Assembly (NCBI GenBank): GCA_015295945.1
Contig: DVED01000111.1
Span: 1 to 62,410 of the forward strand
Length of the DNA: 62,410 nt
Direction: 5' to 3'
DNA from: Oscillatoriales cyanobacterium M59_W2019_021
GTDB lineage: Bacteria; Cyanobacteriota; Cyanobacteriia; Cyanobacteriales; Geitlerinemataceae
Shown here: positions 45,733-55,445 of the stretch, piece by piece
Numbering within the stretch: the first letter of the stretch is position 1
How the letters are laid out: each line of letters begins with the position of its first letter
Notes under the pieces: generated by a model
What the model was told of the DNA's origin: nothing
What the model saw: the letters and a program-made list of their open reading frames with translations, nothing else
Databases searched by the model: none
Program-made: the position numbers and the translations under genes

Positions 45733-47541
45733 ATGACCCCTTCCACTGACTCTTCCGTACCTTTCCCGATCGCTCTAGAGCCATCTGCCATCGGCAAAGA
45801 TGCCAGTTTTTTACGGAATCTCGGGGCGGAGTTGGCATTCGTTCAGGATGCCACGGGTTTGTACCGATCGTTTTACTGGGAAGATGCCCGATCGGACGAT
45901 TTCCGATCGGCGTCGGAGATCGAGCGTCCGACTCCGAAAACCTTCGTCCCGCTCGATCTCGAATCGTATTGGGAGCGGATCTCGCAAGTTCTCTCCAGCC
46001 ATCAACCCCAAGCCTTTACCTGCTACTTCAGCGACGGGCAACGATCTTTACGGTTCAAACTGGTGGTCAGTCCGATTTTACACTCGAGTTCGACGGTGGG
46101 AACGGTATTAGTGATGGGGCAGCAGGTTCTGCCAACCGATGCGAGTCCGGAGTCCGATCTCCGGCAAACCGAGGTTTCTCCATCACCCGACCCGAATCCG
46201 GGAATGGAAGGGGGACAAACCCCCAACCTCAAAGCGGCTGAGAGTTGGCTGACGCCGATTGCCGGGGCGCAAATCCTCGATCGCGTTGCCCGTCAAATTC
46301 GCCACACCCTCGATCTGTTGGAAATTTGGCAGCAATCGGTTTGTGGACTGGGAGAGGCACTGCAAACCAGTCAATGCTTGATGTGTGCCTACAGCGATCG
46401 CGATGACGGCGTGCGAGTGGTTTCGGAGTTCGATCGAGCGGGGGCGGAAGTTTGGCTGGCTCGGAAGCTCAAATTTACGGACTATCCCGAGATTGATCGG
46501 GCGTTGACCGAGTTAGAACCGACGATCCTTGAGGAAAGTTCGTGTTTGAAGTTGGGCGTGTCATCCGGGTTGGTGGTGGCAACATTCAAACAAGAAGAAC
46601 CCAATGGAGTGCTGCTGTTGCTGCAAGACGATTTCCCGCGTCGCTGGCATCGTGCGGAAATCGACAGGGTGCGGGAATTTGCCGATCGGGTGGGAACGGC
46701 GATCGCTCACGTTACCCTGTACCGAGAACTGGAAAAAGCCCGCCAATCGGCTGAAGAGTTATCCCAACTCAAAAGCGATTTTCTGGCGCGAACTTCCCAC
46801 GAATTGCGCACGCCTCTCAACGGCATTCTCGGCTTTCTCAAGTTGATTCTCGACGGGATGGCAGACGATCCCGAAGAGCAAATGGAGTTCGTTCTGGAAG
46901 CCTATCGCGCGGGGAAACACCTGCTCAATTTGATTAACGATATTTTAGATATCGCCAAAATTGAAGCGGGCAAAATGGAATTGGAGTTCAGTCCGGTCGA
47001 ACTCTCCGAAATTTTTGATGAATTGAGCAAGTTCGTCCAAACTCAAGTGCGGCAAAAAGGGTTATATTTTCAAATTCGGATGCCGCCGACAGAAGATGAA
47101 ATTGTCTTATACTGTAACTACCAAAGATTGCTACAAGTTCTATTAAATTTAGTGGGAAATGCAATCAAGTTCACTCACGAAGGAGGAATTACGATCTCCG
47201 CCGAAGTCATCCATAAAAAACTCAGAGTTGAAGAGCGAGACTGTCCGGGAGTTTTAAAGTTCCGCATTGCCGATACGGGAATCGGGGTATCTTTAGACAA
47301 ACAAAATAAACTGTTCCAATCTTTCAGTCAGATCGATAGCTCTCGCACTCGCCAATACGGCGGCACCGGTTTGGGGCTAGCAATTTCTCAAAAACTGATC
47401 GAATCGATGGGTGGCGTAGTTAATTTTTACAGCATGGGGGAAGGACTGGGTTCGACGGTGACATTTACCGTTCCCCTGTTCCAAGAACCTTTGATGGTTT
47501 CTGACGATTCGATTCCCAATTTGTGGGACGAAGAGGGTTAG
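45733..47541 (+). CDS. GAF-domain sensor histidine kinase
   Basis: 602 residues, no transmembrane helix. A PAS-like head is at residues 20-140 (LGAELAFVQDATGLYRSFYW). A GAF domain spans about 190-345. A HisKA box has SELKSDFLARTSHELRTPLNGIL-type wording (phosphorylatable His in SHELRTPLN) near 355; the HATPase has N-box NLVGNAIKFTHEGG, G1 DTGIGV and G2 GGTGLGLAIS. It is cytoplasmic; its partner regulator is not next to it. ATG 45733 (MTPSTDSS) is chosen over an upstream alternative that reads low-complexity DNA. Confidence 0.88.
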   Translation: MTPSTDSSVPFPIALEPSAIGKDASFLRNLGAELAFVQDATGLYRSFYWEDARSDDFRSASEIERPTPKTFVPLDLESYWERISQVLSSHQPQAFTCYFSDGQRSLRFKLVVSPILHSSSTVGTVLVMGQQVLPTDASPESDLRQTEVSPSPDPNPGMEGGQTPNLKAAESWLTPIAGAQILDRVARQIRHTLDLLEIWQQSVCGLGEALQTSQCLMCAYSDRDDGVRVVSEFDRAGAEVWLARKLKFTDYPEIDRALTELEPTILEESSCLKLGVSSGLVVATFKQEEPNGVLLLLQDDFPRRWHRAEIDRVREFADRVGTAIAHVTLYRELEKARQSAEELSQLKSDFLARTSHELRTPLNGILGFLKLILDGMADDPEEQMEFVLEAYRAGKHLLNLINDILDIAKIEAGKMELEFSPVELSEIFDELSKFVQTQVRQKGLYFQIRMPPTEDEIVLYCNYQRLLQVLLNLVGNAIKFTHEGGITISAEVIHKKLRVEERDCPGVLKFRIADTGIGVSLDKQNKLFQSFSQIDSSRTRQYGGTGLGLAISQKLIESMGGVVNFYSMGEGLGSTVTFTVPLFQEPLMVSDDSIPNLWDEEG

Positions 47542-47544
47542 TAC

Positions 47545-47689
47545 GCTTTTTTGTGTCGCATTGAACCTGCGATCGCGGAGTGAGGAAGTGAGGGAACAGG
47601 GGGAAAGGAGGAGAGGAGATTCGGGGATAGTGAACGCCAAAGCGCCACCAGTAATTAACAAACCCCAAACCCCAAAGGACTAATGACCA
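47545..47689. repeat. Repeat cluster before the DUF3493 gene
   Basis: G-rich pieces, a CCCCAAA run and TGACTAA/TGACCAA units reaching the ATG of the next gene. Confidence 0.6.
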
Positions 47690-47959
47690 ATGACTAATAA
47701 CAAATCCAAACCATCTTTAAAATATACCGATCGAGAACGATACGATCGGTTGCGATCCGAAGCAAAAGCACCCTATCGCGGGTTGCGAAAATTTGTTTAC
47801 GTTGCCTTTGGCGCATCCGGTTGTATTGGGGGGCTAGTCTTTTTCGCCCAGATTTTATCCGGGCGAGATGTTGCCGGAGCGCTGCCGAATTTTGCCCTGC
47901 AAATTGGTGTAGTTGCCTTAATGGTTTGGCTGTTTCGGTTGGAGGGGAGAAAGCCTTAA
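47690..47959 (+). CDS. DUF3493 domain-containing protein (LPA3-like)
   Basis: 89 residues. The pattern RERYDRLRSEAKAPYRGLRK, then two helices (FVYVAFGASGCIGGLVFFAQ and ALQIGVVALMVWLF) is DUF3493. The plant relative LPA3 helps photosystem II assembly, so a thylakoid role is likely by analogy. The ATG at 47690 lies in a CAATGACTAATAAC repeat unit, so the first few residues may vary. Confidence 0.75.
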   Translation: MTNNKSKPSLKYTDRERYDRLRSEAKAPYRGLRKFVYVAFGASGCIGGLVFFAQILSGRDVAGALPNFALQIGVVALMVWLFRLEGRKP

Positions 47960-48024
47960 GTAATAAGTAATAAGTTTAAGGTTGGTAATTGGTTAATTCC
48001 AATTACCAATTACCCATTACCCAT
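47960..48024. repeat. Heptanucleotide repeats (AATAAGT and CATTACC)
   Basis: Between convergent genes. It overlaps the last residues of the dihydroorotase-like protein. Confidence 0.75.
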
Positions 48025-49272
48025 CCAAGTTTGCACCACTCGACCCTGAATTGTATGTCCCAACCAAGAGGTATTTCTCGATAAGGATTTTAAGGTTTGT
48101 CCGTCAACCGTCCAAGTTCGATCGGGATCGAACAACGTCATTTCGGCGGGGCGATCGATCTCCAATTGCGGTGGTTTTTGCTGGAGGCATCGGGCGGGAT
48201 GGGTACTGAGAACGCGCCACAAATCCAACGGCGATCCGTTGTGTTCGACGACGAAAGATTGCCACAATAACGGAAGTGCTAATTCTAATCCGATCGCCCC
48301 GGGTGGTGCTTGGGCGAAGGCAACGGTTTTGTCTTCGTAAGTGTGGGGAGTATGATCGATCGCTACGGCATCGAGAACGCCCGTTTTCACCCCTTCGATT
48401 AAGGCTTGGCGATCGCTCGGGTTTCCTAACGGCGGTTCCAAGCGTAAATTGGGATCGTAGCTGGCGAGATCGCGGGCATCGCGCAACAAGTGCAGCCAAG
48501 TAGTACTCGCCGTGACGGGCAAGTTTCGCGCCTTGGCATCTCGAATCAGTTCCACGCTGCGGGCAGTAGAAATTCGCATTAGATGAATCGGGGTTCCCGT
48601 TGCCGCTACGCATTCGAGCAAAGCCGCCACTGCTGACGTTTCCGAGATTGCCGGATTTCCCGGCAACCCCAACCGCACCGATTCGACCCCTTCTCGGGCA
48701 ACGCCGTCCCCCGCTAAGGCGCGATCGCAACACCAAAATGCCACGGGTTTGCCCACCGGTTGCAAGTATTCCAACAACCGACGCACCAAAACCCAATTAT
48801 TCAGCGGTTTTCCGTCGGTAAATCCCACCACGCCAGCCGCCGCTAACTCCACCAACTCCGCCATGCGTTCCCCGGCAAGATCCAGCGTTAGCGCCCCCCA
48901 AATGCCAATTTGGGGCGAATTTGGGGGAGAAGGTTGCGATCGCAAAAATGACGGCTCCGACGGGCGATCGATCGGCGGATCGGTATTGGGAAGAATGGTA
49001 ATTCGAGTAAACCCTCCAGCCGCCGCCGCTTGTCGTAAAGACTCCAGCGTTTCGCGATCTTCGTGTCCCGGTTCGCCGCTCGCACTGTAGAGATCCACCA
49101 ATCCCGGACCCAAAACGAATCCCTGACAATCGCGAAGTTCGGTATCGGTGGGATAGTCGGAAAGGCGATCGCCCATTGCCCGAATCGTACCCCCAACAAT
49201 TAGCACATCTGCAACGCGATCGACTCCACCAACCGGATCGAGAACTCGTACTTGCTGCAACAATTCATTCAT
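48010..49272 (-). CDS. pyrC: Dihydroorotase-like amidohydrolase lacking the HxH zinc motif
   Basis: A 420-residue class I dihydroorotase fold: VDRVADVLIVGG, GPGLVDLYSASGEPGHEDRE, ITILPNTDPPIDRPS, and DAVAIDHTPHTYEDK near 310. The canonical HxH after the GxxD stretch, which binds two zinc ions, is replaced: the sequence is DLYSASGEPG. The later DHxPH part is kept. Such pseudo-dihydroorotases in other bacteria support aspartate transcarbamoylase as non-catalytic partners. It may still act in pyrimidine synthesis that way; a true PyrC may exist elsewhere. The family-typical cyanobacterial sequence also looks like this, so it is not a local mutation. Confidence 0.85.
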   Translation of the reverse strand: MNELLQQVRVLDPVGGVDRVADVLIVGGTIRAMGDRLSDYPTDTELRDCQGFVLGPGLVDLYSASGEPGHEDRETLESLRQAAAAGGFTRITILPNTDPPIDRPSEPSFLRSQPSPPNSPQIGIWGALTLDLAGERMAELVELAAAGVVGFTDGKPLNNWVLVRRLLEYLQPVGKPVAFWCCDRALAGDGVAREGVESVRLGLPGNPAISETSAVAALLECVAATGTPIHLMRISTARSVELIRDAKARNLPVTASTTWLHLLRDARDLASYDPNLRLEPPLGNPSDRQALIEGVKTGVLDAVAIDHTPHTYEDKTVAFAQAPPGAIGLELALPLLWQSFVVEHNGSPLDLWRVLSTHPARCLQQKPPQLEIDRPAEMTLFDPDRTWTVDGQTLKSLSRNTSWLGHTIQGRVVQTWMGNG

Positions 49273-49340
49273 AAATTCGCTAGTTGCTAGTGGCTAGTTG
49301 CTGACGATCGTCCATTCACTTATTACTTATTACTTATTAC

Positions 49341-50690
49341 TTACAAAGCTCCTGCTGCTGTTTTATCTAAAATACTGCCAGAAAGATGATAGGTAATATT
49401 CATCGTTTCTAAGACGGGTGCGCCTTCGGGTCCGTAGGGATAGTCGATAACGCTAACGCCGCCGTTTCCTTGTTTAAACGTCCAGAAATGGTCGGGATCT
49501 AAGTTGAAGAGATGGCACAATAAGGCTTTGTTGACAGCATCGTGAGCGACGACAATTCCCGTCAGGGGGCGATCGCCATTCGCATATTTCGCGACGATTT
49601 CTTTCCAGGCAACGATCGAGCGATCCCACACCTGTTGCAAGTTTTCCCCTTCCGGCATCTGCACCGTTTCCGGTTTGGTTTTCCACTGTTGCAGCAACTC
49701 GCCGTACTCTCGATCGATTTCCGACTCCAGCTTGCCTTCCCACAATCCGTGACTGATTTCCGCCAAACCCGGACTCAACTCCAGCGTCACGCCGGGATGG
49801 TGTTCCAGAATTAACTCCGCCGTTTCCTTGGGACGCAGCATCGGACTGCTGACAGCAAAGTCTAAATTGACTGACTTGAGTAACTCCGCCGCTCGCCGTC
49901 CCTGTTCCCGACCGTTGTCGTTGAGGGGTACGTCGATTTGCCCCTGGAACCGACCGTCTCGATTCCACTGGGTTTCCCCGTGACGCACCAGCAGCAGGCG
50001 CGGTCCGCGATGGGGAGGGCGAGGTTTGGGGAAAGGATTGCCCAAATGGGCGATTTGATTCATCGACTCCAACTGCACCACATCGTCCAAACCGCCGCTG
50101 AAGTTGAGGACGTTGATACAGCAATTGGATTGTTGCACCGAATGGTAACTCGAGGGCGGAAAACCGAGAGCGGTACTAATCAAACAGCGATTGATACCGT
50201 TGTGCGCCACCACCATAATAGTTTTGCCCTGATGGCGCGGTAGGATCTCCTGCCAGAACTGTTTGGCTTGTTCGTACAGCGCCAAAACCGGGAAATGTTC
50301 GATGGTTCCCTCGGGACGGGAAACAGTCATTTTAAACTCGTGGGGGCGTTCTTTCCAACACTGATAATCGTCGGGAAATTGGACGATAACCTCGTCTTTG
50401 CCCATCTTTTCCCACAGGGGCAAATCGATTTCCAGCAACAAATCCGACGCTTGCGGGGAAGGGAGCGAGTCGGGTAAGTTGGCGTGAATCAGTTCGGCGG
50501 TTTGTTGGGCGCGTTGCAGGGGACTGGTGTAGATAGCATCGAAGGCAATCCCCTGTAGTGCTGCCGCGACTTTGGGGGCAGCATCGCGCCCTTTGTCGGT
50601 CAAGACCGATTCGTCGGTACGACCTTGGATTTTTTGTTGGGCGTTGTAGGTACTTTGTCCGTGGCGGACGATGATGACGCGAGTAGCCAG
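49341..50690 (-). CDS. Double-domain histidine phosphatase (phosphoglycerate mutase-like), CTG start
   Basis: 449 residues with two histidine-phosphatase domains. The first has RVIIVRHGQSTYN at its very start; the second has LLLVRHGETQWNRDG near residue 240 with SSPMLRPKETAE and VVAHDAVNK. The first domain's RHG lies upstream of every ATG, GTG or TTG. GGAGGA at 50698-50703 is seven bases before CTG GCT ACT CGC, giving MATRVIIVRHG, so CTG at 50690 is the likely start codon. Family members act on small phosphate esters; some plant and algal relatives are 2-carboxyarabinitol-1-phosphate phosphatases. Confidence 0.85.
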   Translation of the reverse strand: MATRVIIVRHGQSTYNAQQKIQGRTDESVLTDKGRDAAPKVAAALQGIAFDAIYTSPLQRAQQTAELIHANLPDSLPSPQASDLLLEIDLPLWEKMGKDEVIVQFPDDYQCWKERPHEFKMTVSRPEGTIEHFPVLALYEQAKQFWQEILPRHQGKTIMVVAHNGINRCLISTALGFPPSSYHSVQQSNCCINVLNFSGGLDDVVQLESMNQIAHLGNPFPKPRPPHRGPRLLLVRHGETQWNRDGRFQGQIDVPLNDNGREQGRRAAELLKSVNLDFAVSSPMLRPKETAELILEHHPGVTLELSPGLAEISHGLWEGKLESEIDREYGELLQQWKTKPETVQMPEGENLQQVWDRSIVAWKEIVAKYANGDRPLTGIVVAHDAVNKALLCHLFNLDPDHFWTFKQGNGGVSVIDYPYGPEGAPVLETMNITYHLSGSILDKTAAGAL

Positions 50691-50899
50691 GGTTCTATCC
50701 TCCAGATGCTTGCAACGGCGTTCCTCAAGCCGATGAAGATACCAGGATGATTCTACACTGTTATACGTTCTCCGTGTCGATCGACCTTTCTGGGAGAAGA
50801 ATTTAGGAGTCAGAATCGATCGAAGATCTGGAGAAGAAGATGGCGACCAATAGGGGCGGGTTTAGTGGTGATTTAACTGGACACCACCCGAAATTCATC

Positions 50900-50950
50900 A
50901 TCAAAACCCACCCCAACACCCAACCCCAAACCCCCAACACCAAATCACCA
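50900..50950. repeat. CCCCAAC/CCCCAAA repeats
   Basis: Heptamer-like runs ahead of the sensor kinase, in the region between the divergent genes. Confidence 0.6.
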
Positions 50951-51086
50951 ATATCCCATGCCCAGTTTCCGGTAAGGTAGAAATAGGCTCGACGATCGGG
51001 ACTTACGGGGAAGAGTGCGATGCAACCCGGTATCCCACCTCGCCAAGTTGGGGATTCTGAATACATTGGACGATCGAGAATCATCG

Positions 51087-53132
51087 ATGAGGATTACCAC
51101 TTCCGTATTGGAAGAGTTGCTGCAAGCCTTGCCTCAACTGCGACCTCAACTCTATTTCAAATCTTCCTTGACCGCTTTGTCTCACGCCATGGAAGATCGG
51201 GTGTTAGCTGGAGATGAGGCGCCTTTAGTGATTGCCAACTTTCAGCGCGAGCGTTTCTATCGCATGGAAACTCGCCGCTATTTGCGCATTTCGCAGGTGA
51301 CGCCGCAGGTTTACGTTCTCGCCGCACCGGAGACGGATTTTACCAATCACTCGGGGGTCTACGAAACCATTGCTTTCGCTCCCGAGGATGCGTTGAGCCA
51401 AGAATGGCATTTGGTGGTGTTGGGTCAAACCTATGGCATTTGTTTGATGTGTCGGGAGCGACTGGCAATGGAGGGCGAAACTCAAGGTTTGAGGGGTATG
51501 CCGATCGATCTGGACTCGTCGCGCCGATTTGAAGGGATTTGGTCGTTCGAGCGCCAGGTGAGCGTCCGCGCTGCCGCCTTCATGCTCGATCGCATTTTAG
51601 TGTACCGACCGGAACTCGCCGACAAAGTAGAGGAGGCGCGTACCGCCTACGGGATCGATCTCTTCTTATCCCAAAATTCCGCCGCCTTGGACTTGCACCC
51701 CGACCCCTTTGCCGAACGCCTCGTCACCTACTTGCAAGCGGGTCAGTATAAATTACTCAAAGCCTATCGATCGATCTCCTCCCAAGAACGCAAAGAACGA
51801 TTGGTCAATTCCATCGCCAGCGCCATCCGCACTTCGCTCGATCCCGAGGAAATTCTCGAAATTGCCACGCAAGAACTGGGACAAGCGCTGCAAGTCTGTC
51901 GCTGTCTGATTTATCGCTGCAAAGCCACCGATGCCACGGCAACGATTTCTCATGAATATTTGGGGAATGACGTGAGTTCCCTTGCCGGACAAACTTGGCC
52001 CCTGCAAACCAATCCCGTGTTTCAAGCGGTGGTGGAACGCCGGGAGCGAGTGGCGATCGAAAATACCAGTCGTCCGCAATCGCTGGAGGAAGACGAGCAA
52101 TTTCAAAATCCCTGTTTTCAAGAGTTGGTGAGGCGCTGGCACATCGGTGCGTGGCTAGTGGTTCCGGTGTTGTATCGCGAGCAAATCTTAGGGACGATCG
52201 AACTGCACCAATGCGGATTTTGCCCGCAATCGTGGGATCGCGACCAATTGGCGTTGGTAGATGCCATTGCCACTCAGGTAGGAGTTGCCTTGATTCAAGC
52301 CGAAACCTACGCCAACCTCGAGGACCTTAACGGACAACTCGAAGATCTCGAACGCACTCGCAGCAACCTGATCGCCATCACCGGACACGAACTGCGCACG
52401 CCGCTTTCAACTATTCGCGTGTGCTTGGAAAGCTTAGCCAGCGAGCCGGATATGCCCCTCGAAGTGCAGCAAGTGATGCTCAGTACCGCTCTTGCCGATA
52501 CCGATCGCCTGCGAGAACTCGTCCAAGACTTCCTTATTTTATCGAATCTCGAAAGCGGTCGCGTGGAATGGAATTTGGAGCCGTTGATGGTACAAGAGTG
52601 CGTGGATTTAGCCCTCAGCAGCGTGCGCGCGCGTCCCTCGCAAGGGGAATTGCCGCAAATTTTGGTGCGGGTGCCGCCGGAGCTACCCCTGGTGCAAGTC
52701 GATGGGGAATGGTTGGTGCAAGTGCTGGGGAAACTTTTGGACAATGCTTGCAAGTTCACGCCACCGCAGAAACAGGTGACCATCGAAGCTCGACTCAGCG
52801 GAGAGCGGACGATCGAAGTTATTGTTGCCGATACCGGACGGGGCATCGAACCCGATCGCCTCGAAGCCATTTTCGATCGCTTCTACCAAGAAGAAGGAGC
52901 GCTGCGCCGTACCGCCGGAGGCACGGGGCTGGGACTCGCGATTTGCCGACAGATCGTCCAACGCTGGGGCGGACAAATTTGGGCGCACTCCGCCGGAAAA
53001 GATCGCGGCAGCCAGTTTCACTTTACCATCCCGATCGCCGATCGCGAAACCCCCAAAGATAGCAGTAAATCCCCGGTTAAGGGGAGCAGGGGGAGCTGTC
53101 TTGAGCGGGGGAAGAAGAGGGTGAGGAGGTGA
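51087..53132 (+). CDS. DICT-GAF sensor histidine kinase
   Basis: 681 residues from ATG 51087. An N-terminal DICT domain (residues 1-230: LTALSHAMEDRVL, NFQRERFYRMETRRYLRIS) is followed by a GAF domain (about 250-430), a HisKA box with GHELRTPLSTIRV, and a HATPase (LGKLLDNACKFTPP, VADTGRGI, GGTGLGLAICRQIV). DICT-containing kinases are typical of cyanobacteria and respond to light or redox. The last 25 residues (SPVKGSRGSCLERGKKRVRR) come from a G-rich repeat that is intergenic elsewhere, so the C-terminus has been extended. Confidence 0.87.
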   Translation: MRITTSVLEELLQALPQLRPQLYFKSSLTALSHAMEDRVLAGDEAPLVIANFQRERFYRMETRRYLRISQVTPQVYVLAAPETDFTNHSGVYETIAFAPEDALSQEWHLVVLGQTYGICLMCRERLAMEGETQGLRGMPIDLDSSRRFEGIWSFERQVSVRAAAFMLDRILVYRPELADKVEEARTAYGIDLFLSQNSAALDLHPDPFAERLVTYLQAGQYKLLKAYRSISSQERKERLVNSIASAIRTSLDPEEILEIATQELGQALQVCRCLIYRCKATDATATISHEYLGNDVSSLAGQTWPLQTNPVFQAVVERRERVAIENTSRPQSLEEDEQFQNPCFQELVRRWHIGAWLVVPVLYREQILGTIELHQCGFCPQSWDRDQLALVDAIATQVGVALIQAETYANLEDLNGQLEDLERTRSNLIAITGHELRTPLSTIRVCLESLASEPDMPLEVQQVMLSTALADTDRLRELVQDFLILSNLESGRVEWNLEPLMVQECVDLALSSVRARPSQGELPQILVRVPPELPLVQVDGEWLVQVLGKLLDNACKFTPPQKQVTIEARLSGERTIEVIVADTGRGIEPDRLEAIFDRFYQEEGALRRTAGGTGLGLAICRQIVQRWGGQIWAHSAGKDRGSQFHFTIPIADRETPKDSSKSPVKGSRGSCLERGKKRVRR

Positions 53133-53177
53133 GGGGACAGTGACAAATGACCCATGACCGATGACCAACGACAAACT

Positions 53178-53193
53178 GTTACATTTGTTGACA
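53178..53193 (+). promoter_or_regulatory. HLR1-type RpaB site in the psaD promoter
   Basis: GTTACATTTGTTGACA is a near-perfect HLR1 direct repeat ((G/T)TTACA, four bases, (G/T)TTACA; one mismatch). With the -10-like TAGGAT at 53223-53228 it would sit at about -57 to -42, where RpaB activates photosystem I genes in low light. Confidence 0.6.
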
Positions 53194-53256
53194 ACTTGGG
53201 TCGGGAGCCTAGTTTGGAGTGATAGGATGCCATCAAACCATTTGTGAGAACACTTT

Positions 53257-53685
53257 ATGGCAGAAGAACTTACTGGAAAAGCTCCGATATTCGGCGGTAG
53301 CACGGGTGGCTTGCTGAGCAAAGCCGATAAGGAAGAAAAATACGCGATTACTTGGACGAGCTCCAAGGAACAAGTGTTTGAAATGCCTACCGGTGGCGCC
53401 GCAGTCATGAACGAAGGCGAAAACTTGCTCTACCTGGCTCGGAAAGAGCAATGCTTGGCTTTGGGAACTCAATTGCGGACGAAATTCAAGCCCAAAATTG
53501 AGGACTACAAAGTCTACCGGATTTACGCTAGCGGCGAAACCGAGTACCTCCATCCCAAAGATGGTGTCTTCCCCGAGAAGGTCAACGAAGGTCGCGAACA
53601 GGTCAACACCATCGGTCGCAAGATTGGGAACAATCCCAACCCTTCGAGCGTGAAATTCAGCGGTAAAGCTACTTACGAAGTGTAG
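53257..53685 (+). CDS. psaD: Photosystem I reaction centre subunit II
   Basis: 142 residues, the normal cyanobacterial length. Wording ([71 protein letters not shown]) is plainly PsaD, the stromal subunit that docks ferredoxin. It is followed by trpE, the same neighbour as in Synechocystis. The HLR1 site upstream implies control by light through RpaB. Confidence 0.99.
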   Translation: MAEELTGKAPIFGGSTGGLLSKADKEEKYAITWTSSKEQVFEMPTGGAAVMNEGENLLYLARKEQCLALGTQLRTKFKPKIEDYKVYRIYASGETEYLHPKDGVFPEKVNEGREQVNTIGRKIGNNPNPSSVKFSGKATYEV

Positions 53686-53915
53686 TTCCCCACTACTCCA
53701 TTTGCCGATCGGGAAAGGGCGCGGGAGTGCGGTGAAGGACGATGCAAACCTAAGTCAGAAAACCTGGCGATCAAAGTTAGCATCACTCTGTTTTCCACCT
53801 CCCAAACCCCTTTCCCGCTTACTGTTCATTAGTCATATTTGTCCCTTGGGGTTTGGGGTTTGTCATGGGTCACTATACTTCTGAAATCCTGAACTCCTAA
53901 ACTCCTTTCCCCTAA
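53686..53915. other. psaD-trpE intergenic region
   Basis: About 230 bases with a TTGGGGTTTGGGG heptamer run and CTCCTAAA pieces just before trpE. No terminator with a T-run is obvious. Confidence 0.4.
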
Positions 53916-55445
53916 ATGATCTTTCCCGATTTCTCCGAATTTTCAGCATTAGCGCAACAAGGGAACTTCGTTCCGGTCTACCAGGAGTGGGTGGCGGATT
54001 TGGATACCCCAGTGTCGGCATGGTACAAGGTGTGTGCGGGTCAACCCTACAGTTTTTTGTTGGAGTCGGTGGAAGGCGGGGAAAATGTGGGACGCTACAG
54101 CTTTTTGGGTTGCGATCCCCTGTGGGTGCTGTCGGCACGAGGCAACACCACGACGCAAACGTATCGCGACGGCAGGGTAGAAGAATTTACAGGCGATCCG
54201 TTTGACGTGCTGTCGCACTGCCTCGAACCGTTCCATCCCGTGAAACTGCCGCAACTGCCGCCGGGAATTGGTGGGTTGTTTGGCTTTTGGGGATACGAAC
54301 TGATTAACTGGATCGAACCTCGGGTTCCGGTGTATCCCCTTTCAGAGGAAGATTTACCCGATGGGTTGTGGATGCAGGTCGATCGGCTGTTGATTTTCGA
54401 CCAGGTACGGCGTAAGATTTGGGCGATCGCCTATGGGGATTTGCGCGATCCGGGGGTGGATGTTGCCGCTGCGTATCGCCAAGCGTGCGATCGCGTAACT
54501 CAAATGGTGGACAAGCTCCAATTGCCACTGTCCCATCGAGATACGGTGTTGGAGTGGGTTCCGCCGAGTCAAGAACGCGAAAAACTGCCCTATACCAGCA
54601 ATACCACACCCGATCGATTTTGCCAAAACGTCCTCAAAGCCAAAGAGTACATCAAAGCTGGGGATATTTTCCAAGTCGTCATTTCTCAACGGTTGGCGAC
54701 GGAATATAACGGCGATCCTTTTGCGCTATATCGTTCTCTGCGAACGATCAATCCCTCGCCGTATATGGCATATTTCCAATTCGGCGAGTGGCAACTGATC
54801 GGATCGAGTCCAGAAGTGATGGTGAAAGCCGAAATCGCGCCGGATGGGAGTAAAATTGCCACAGTGCGACCGATCGCCGGAACCCGCCGCCGGGGGAAAA
54901 CCCACGCCGAAGATGTTGCCTTAGCCGCAGAATTGCTCCAAGATCCTAAAGAAGTCGCCGAACACGTGATGTTGGTGGATTTGGGACGCAACGATCTCGG
55001 ACGGGTGTGCGAGAAAGGATCGGTGCGGGTGGACGAGTTGATGGTCATCGAGCGTTATTCCCACGTCATGCATATCGTCAGCAATGTGGTTGGCAAGCTG
55101 GAAGCCGATAAAACCGCCTGGGATTTGCTCAAAGCCTGCTTCCCCGCCGGAACGGTTAGCGGTGCGCCGAAAATTCGCGCCATGGAGATTATCCACGAGT
55201 TAGAACCCTGCCGTCGCGGACCTTATTCTGGGGTTTACGGCTACTACGATTTTGAAGGACAACTCAACAGTGCCATCACCATTCGGACGATGGTGGTGCG
55301 TCGCGACGAGGCGGGGAAACAGACGGTTTCGGTGCAAGCGGGTGCGGGATTGGTTGCCGATTCCCAGCCGCAATTGGAGTATGAAGAAACGTTAAATAAG
55401 GCGCGGGGATTGCTCGAGGCGATCGGTTGTTTGCGGCGGGGATAA
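53916..55445 (+). CDS. trpE: Anthranilate synthase component I
   Basis: A 509-residue chorismate-using enzyme. The N-terminal regulatory part contains SFLLESVEGGENVGRYSF (tryptophan feedback site). The catalytic half has AGDIFQVVISQRL, TVRPIAGTRRRGK, VDLGRNDLGRVC, FPAGTVSGAPKIRAMEII and YSGVYGYYDF. With a TrpG partner it makes anthranilate from chorismate and glutamine. Start ATG 53916 (MIFPDFSEF). Adjacent psaD is a conserved cyanobacterial neighbour rather than a pathway partner. Confidence 0.96.
   Translation: MIFPDFSEFSALAQQGNFVPVYQEWVADLDTPVSAWYKVCAGQPYSFLLESVEGGENVGRYSFLGCDPLWVLSARGNTTTQTYRDGRVEEFTGDPFDVLSHCLEPFHPVKLPQLPPGIGGLFGFWGYELINWIEPRVPVYPLSEEDLPDGLWMQVDRLLIFDQVRRKIWAIAYGDLRDPGVDVAAAYRQACDRVTQMVDKLQLPLSHRDTVLEWVPPSQEREKLPYTSNTTPDRFCQNVLKAKEYIKAGDIFQVVISQRLATEYNGDPFALYRSLRTINPSPYMAYFQFGEWQLIGSSPEVMVKAEIAPDGSKIATVRPIAGTRRRGKTHAEDVALAAELLQDPKEVAEHVMLVDLGRNDLGRVCEKGSVRVDELMVIERYSHVMHIVSNVVGKLEADKTAWDLLKACFPAGTVSGAPKIRAMEIIHELEPCRRGPYSGVYGYYDFEGQLNSAITIRTMVVRRDEAGKQTVSVQAGAGLVADSQPQLEYEETLNKARGLLEAIGCLRRG

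Noticed and set aside
49474-50124. 216-codon minus-strand frame inside the histidine phosphatase gene
   Set aside because: Shadow frame with arginine- and glycine-rich nonsense composition; the real frame has clear phosphatase motifs.
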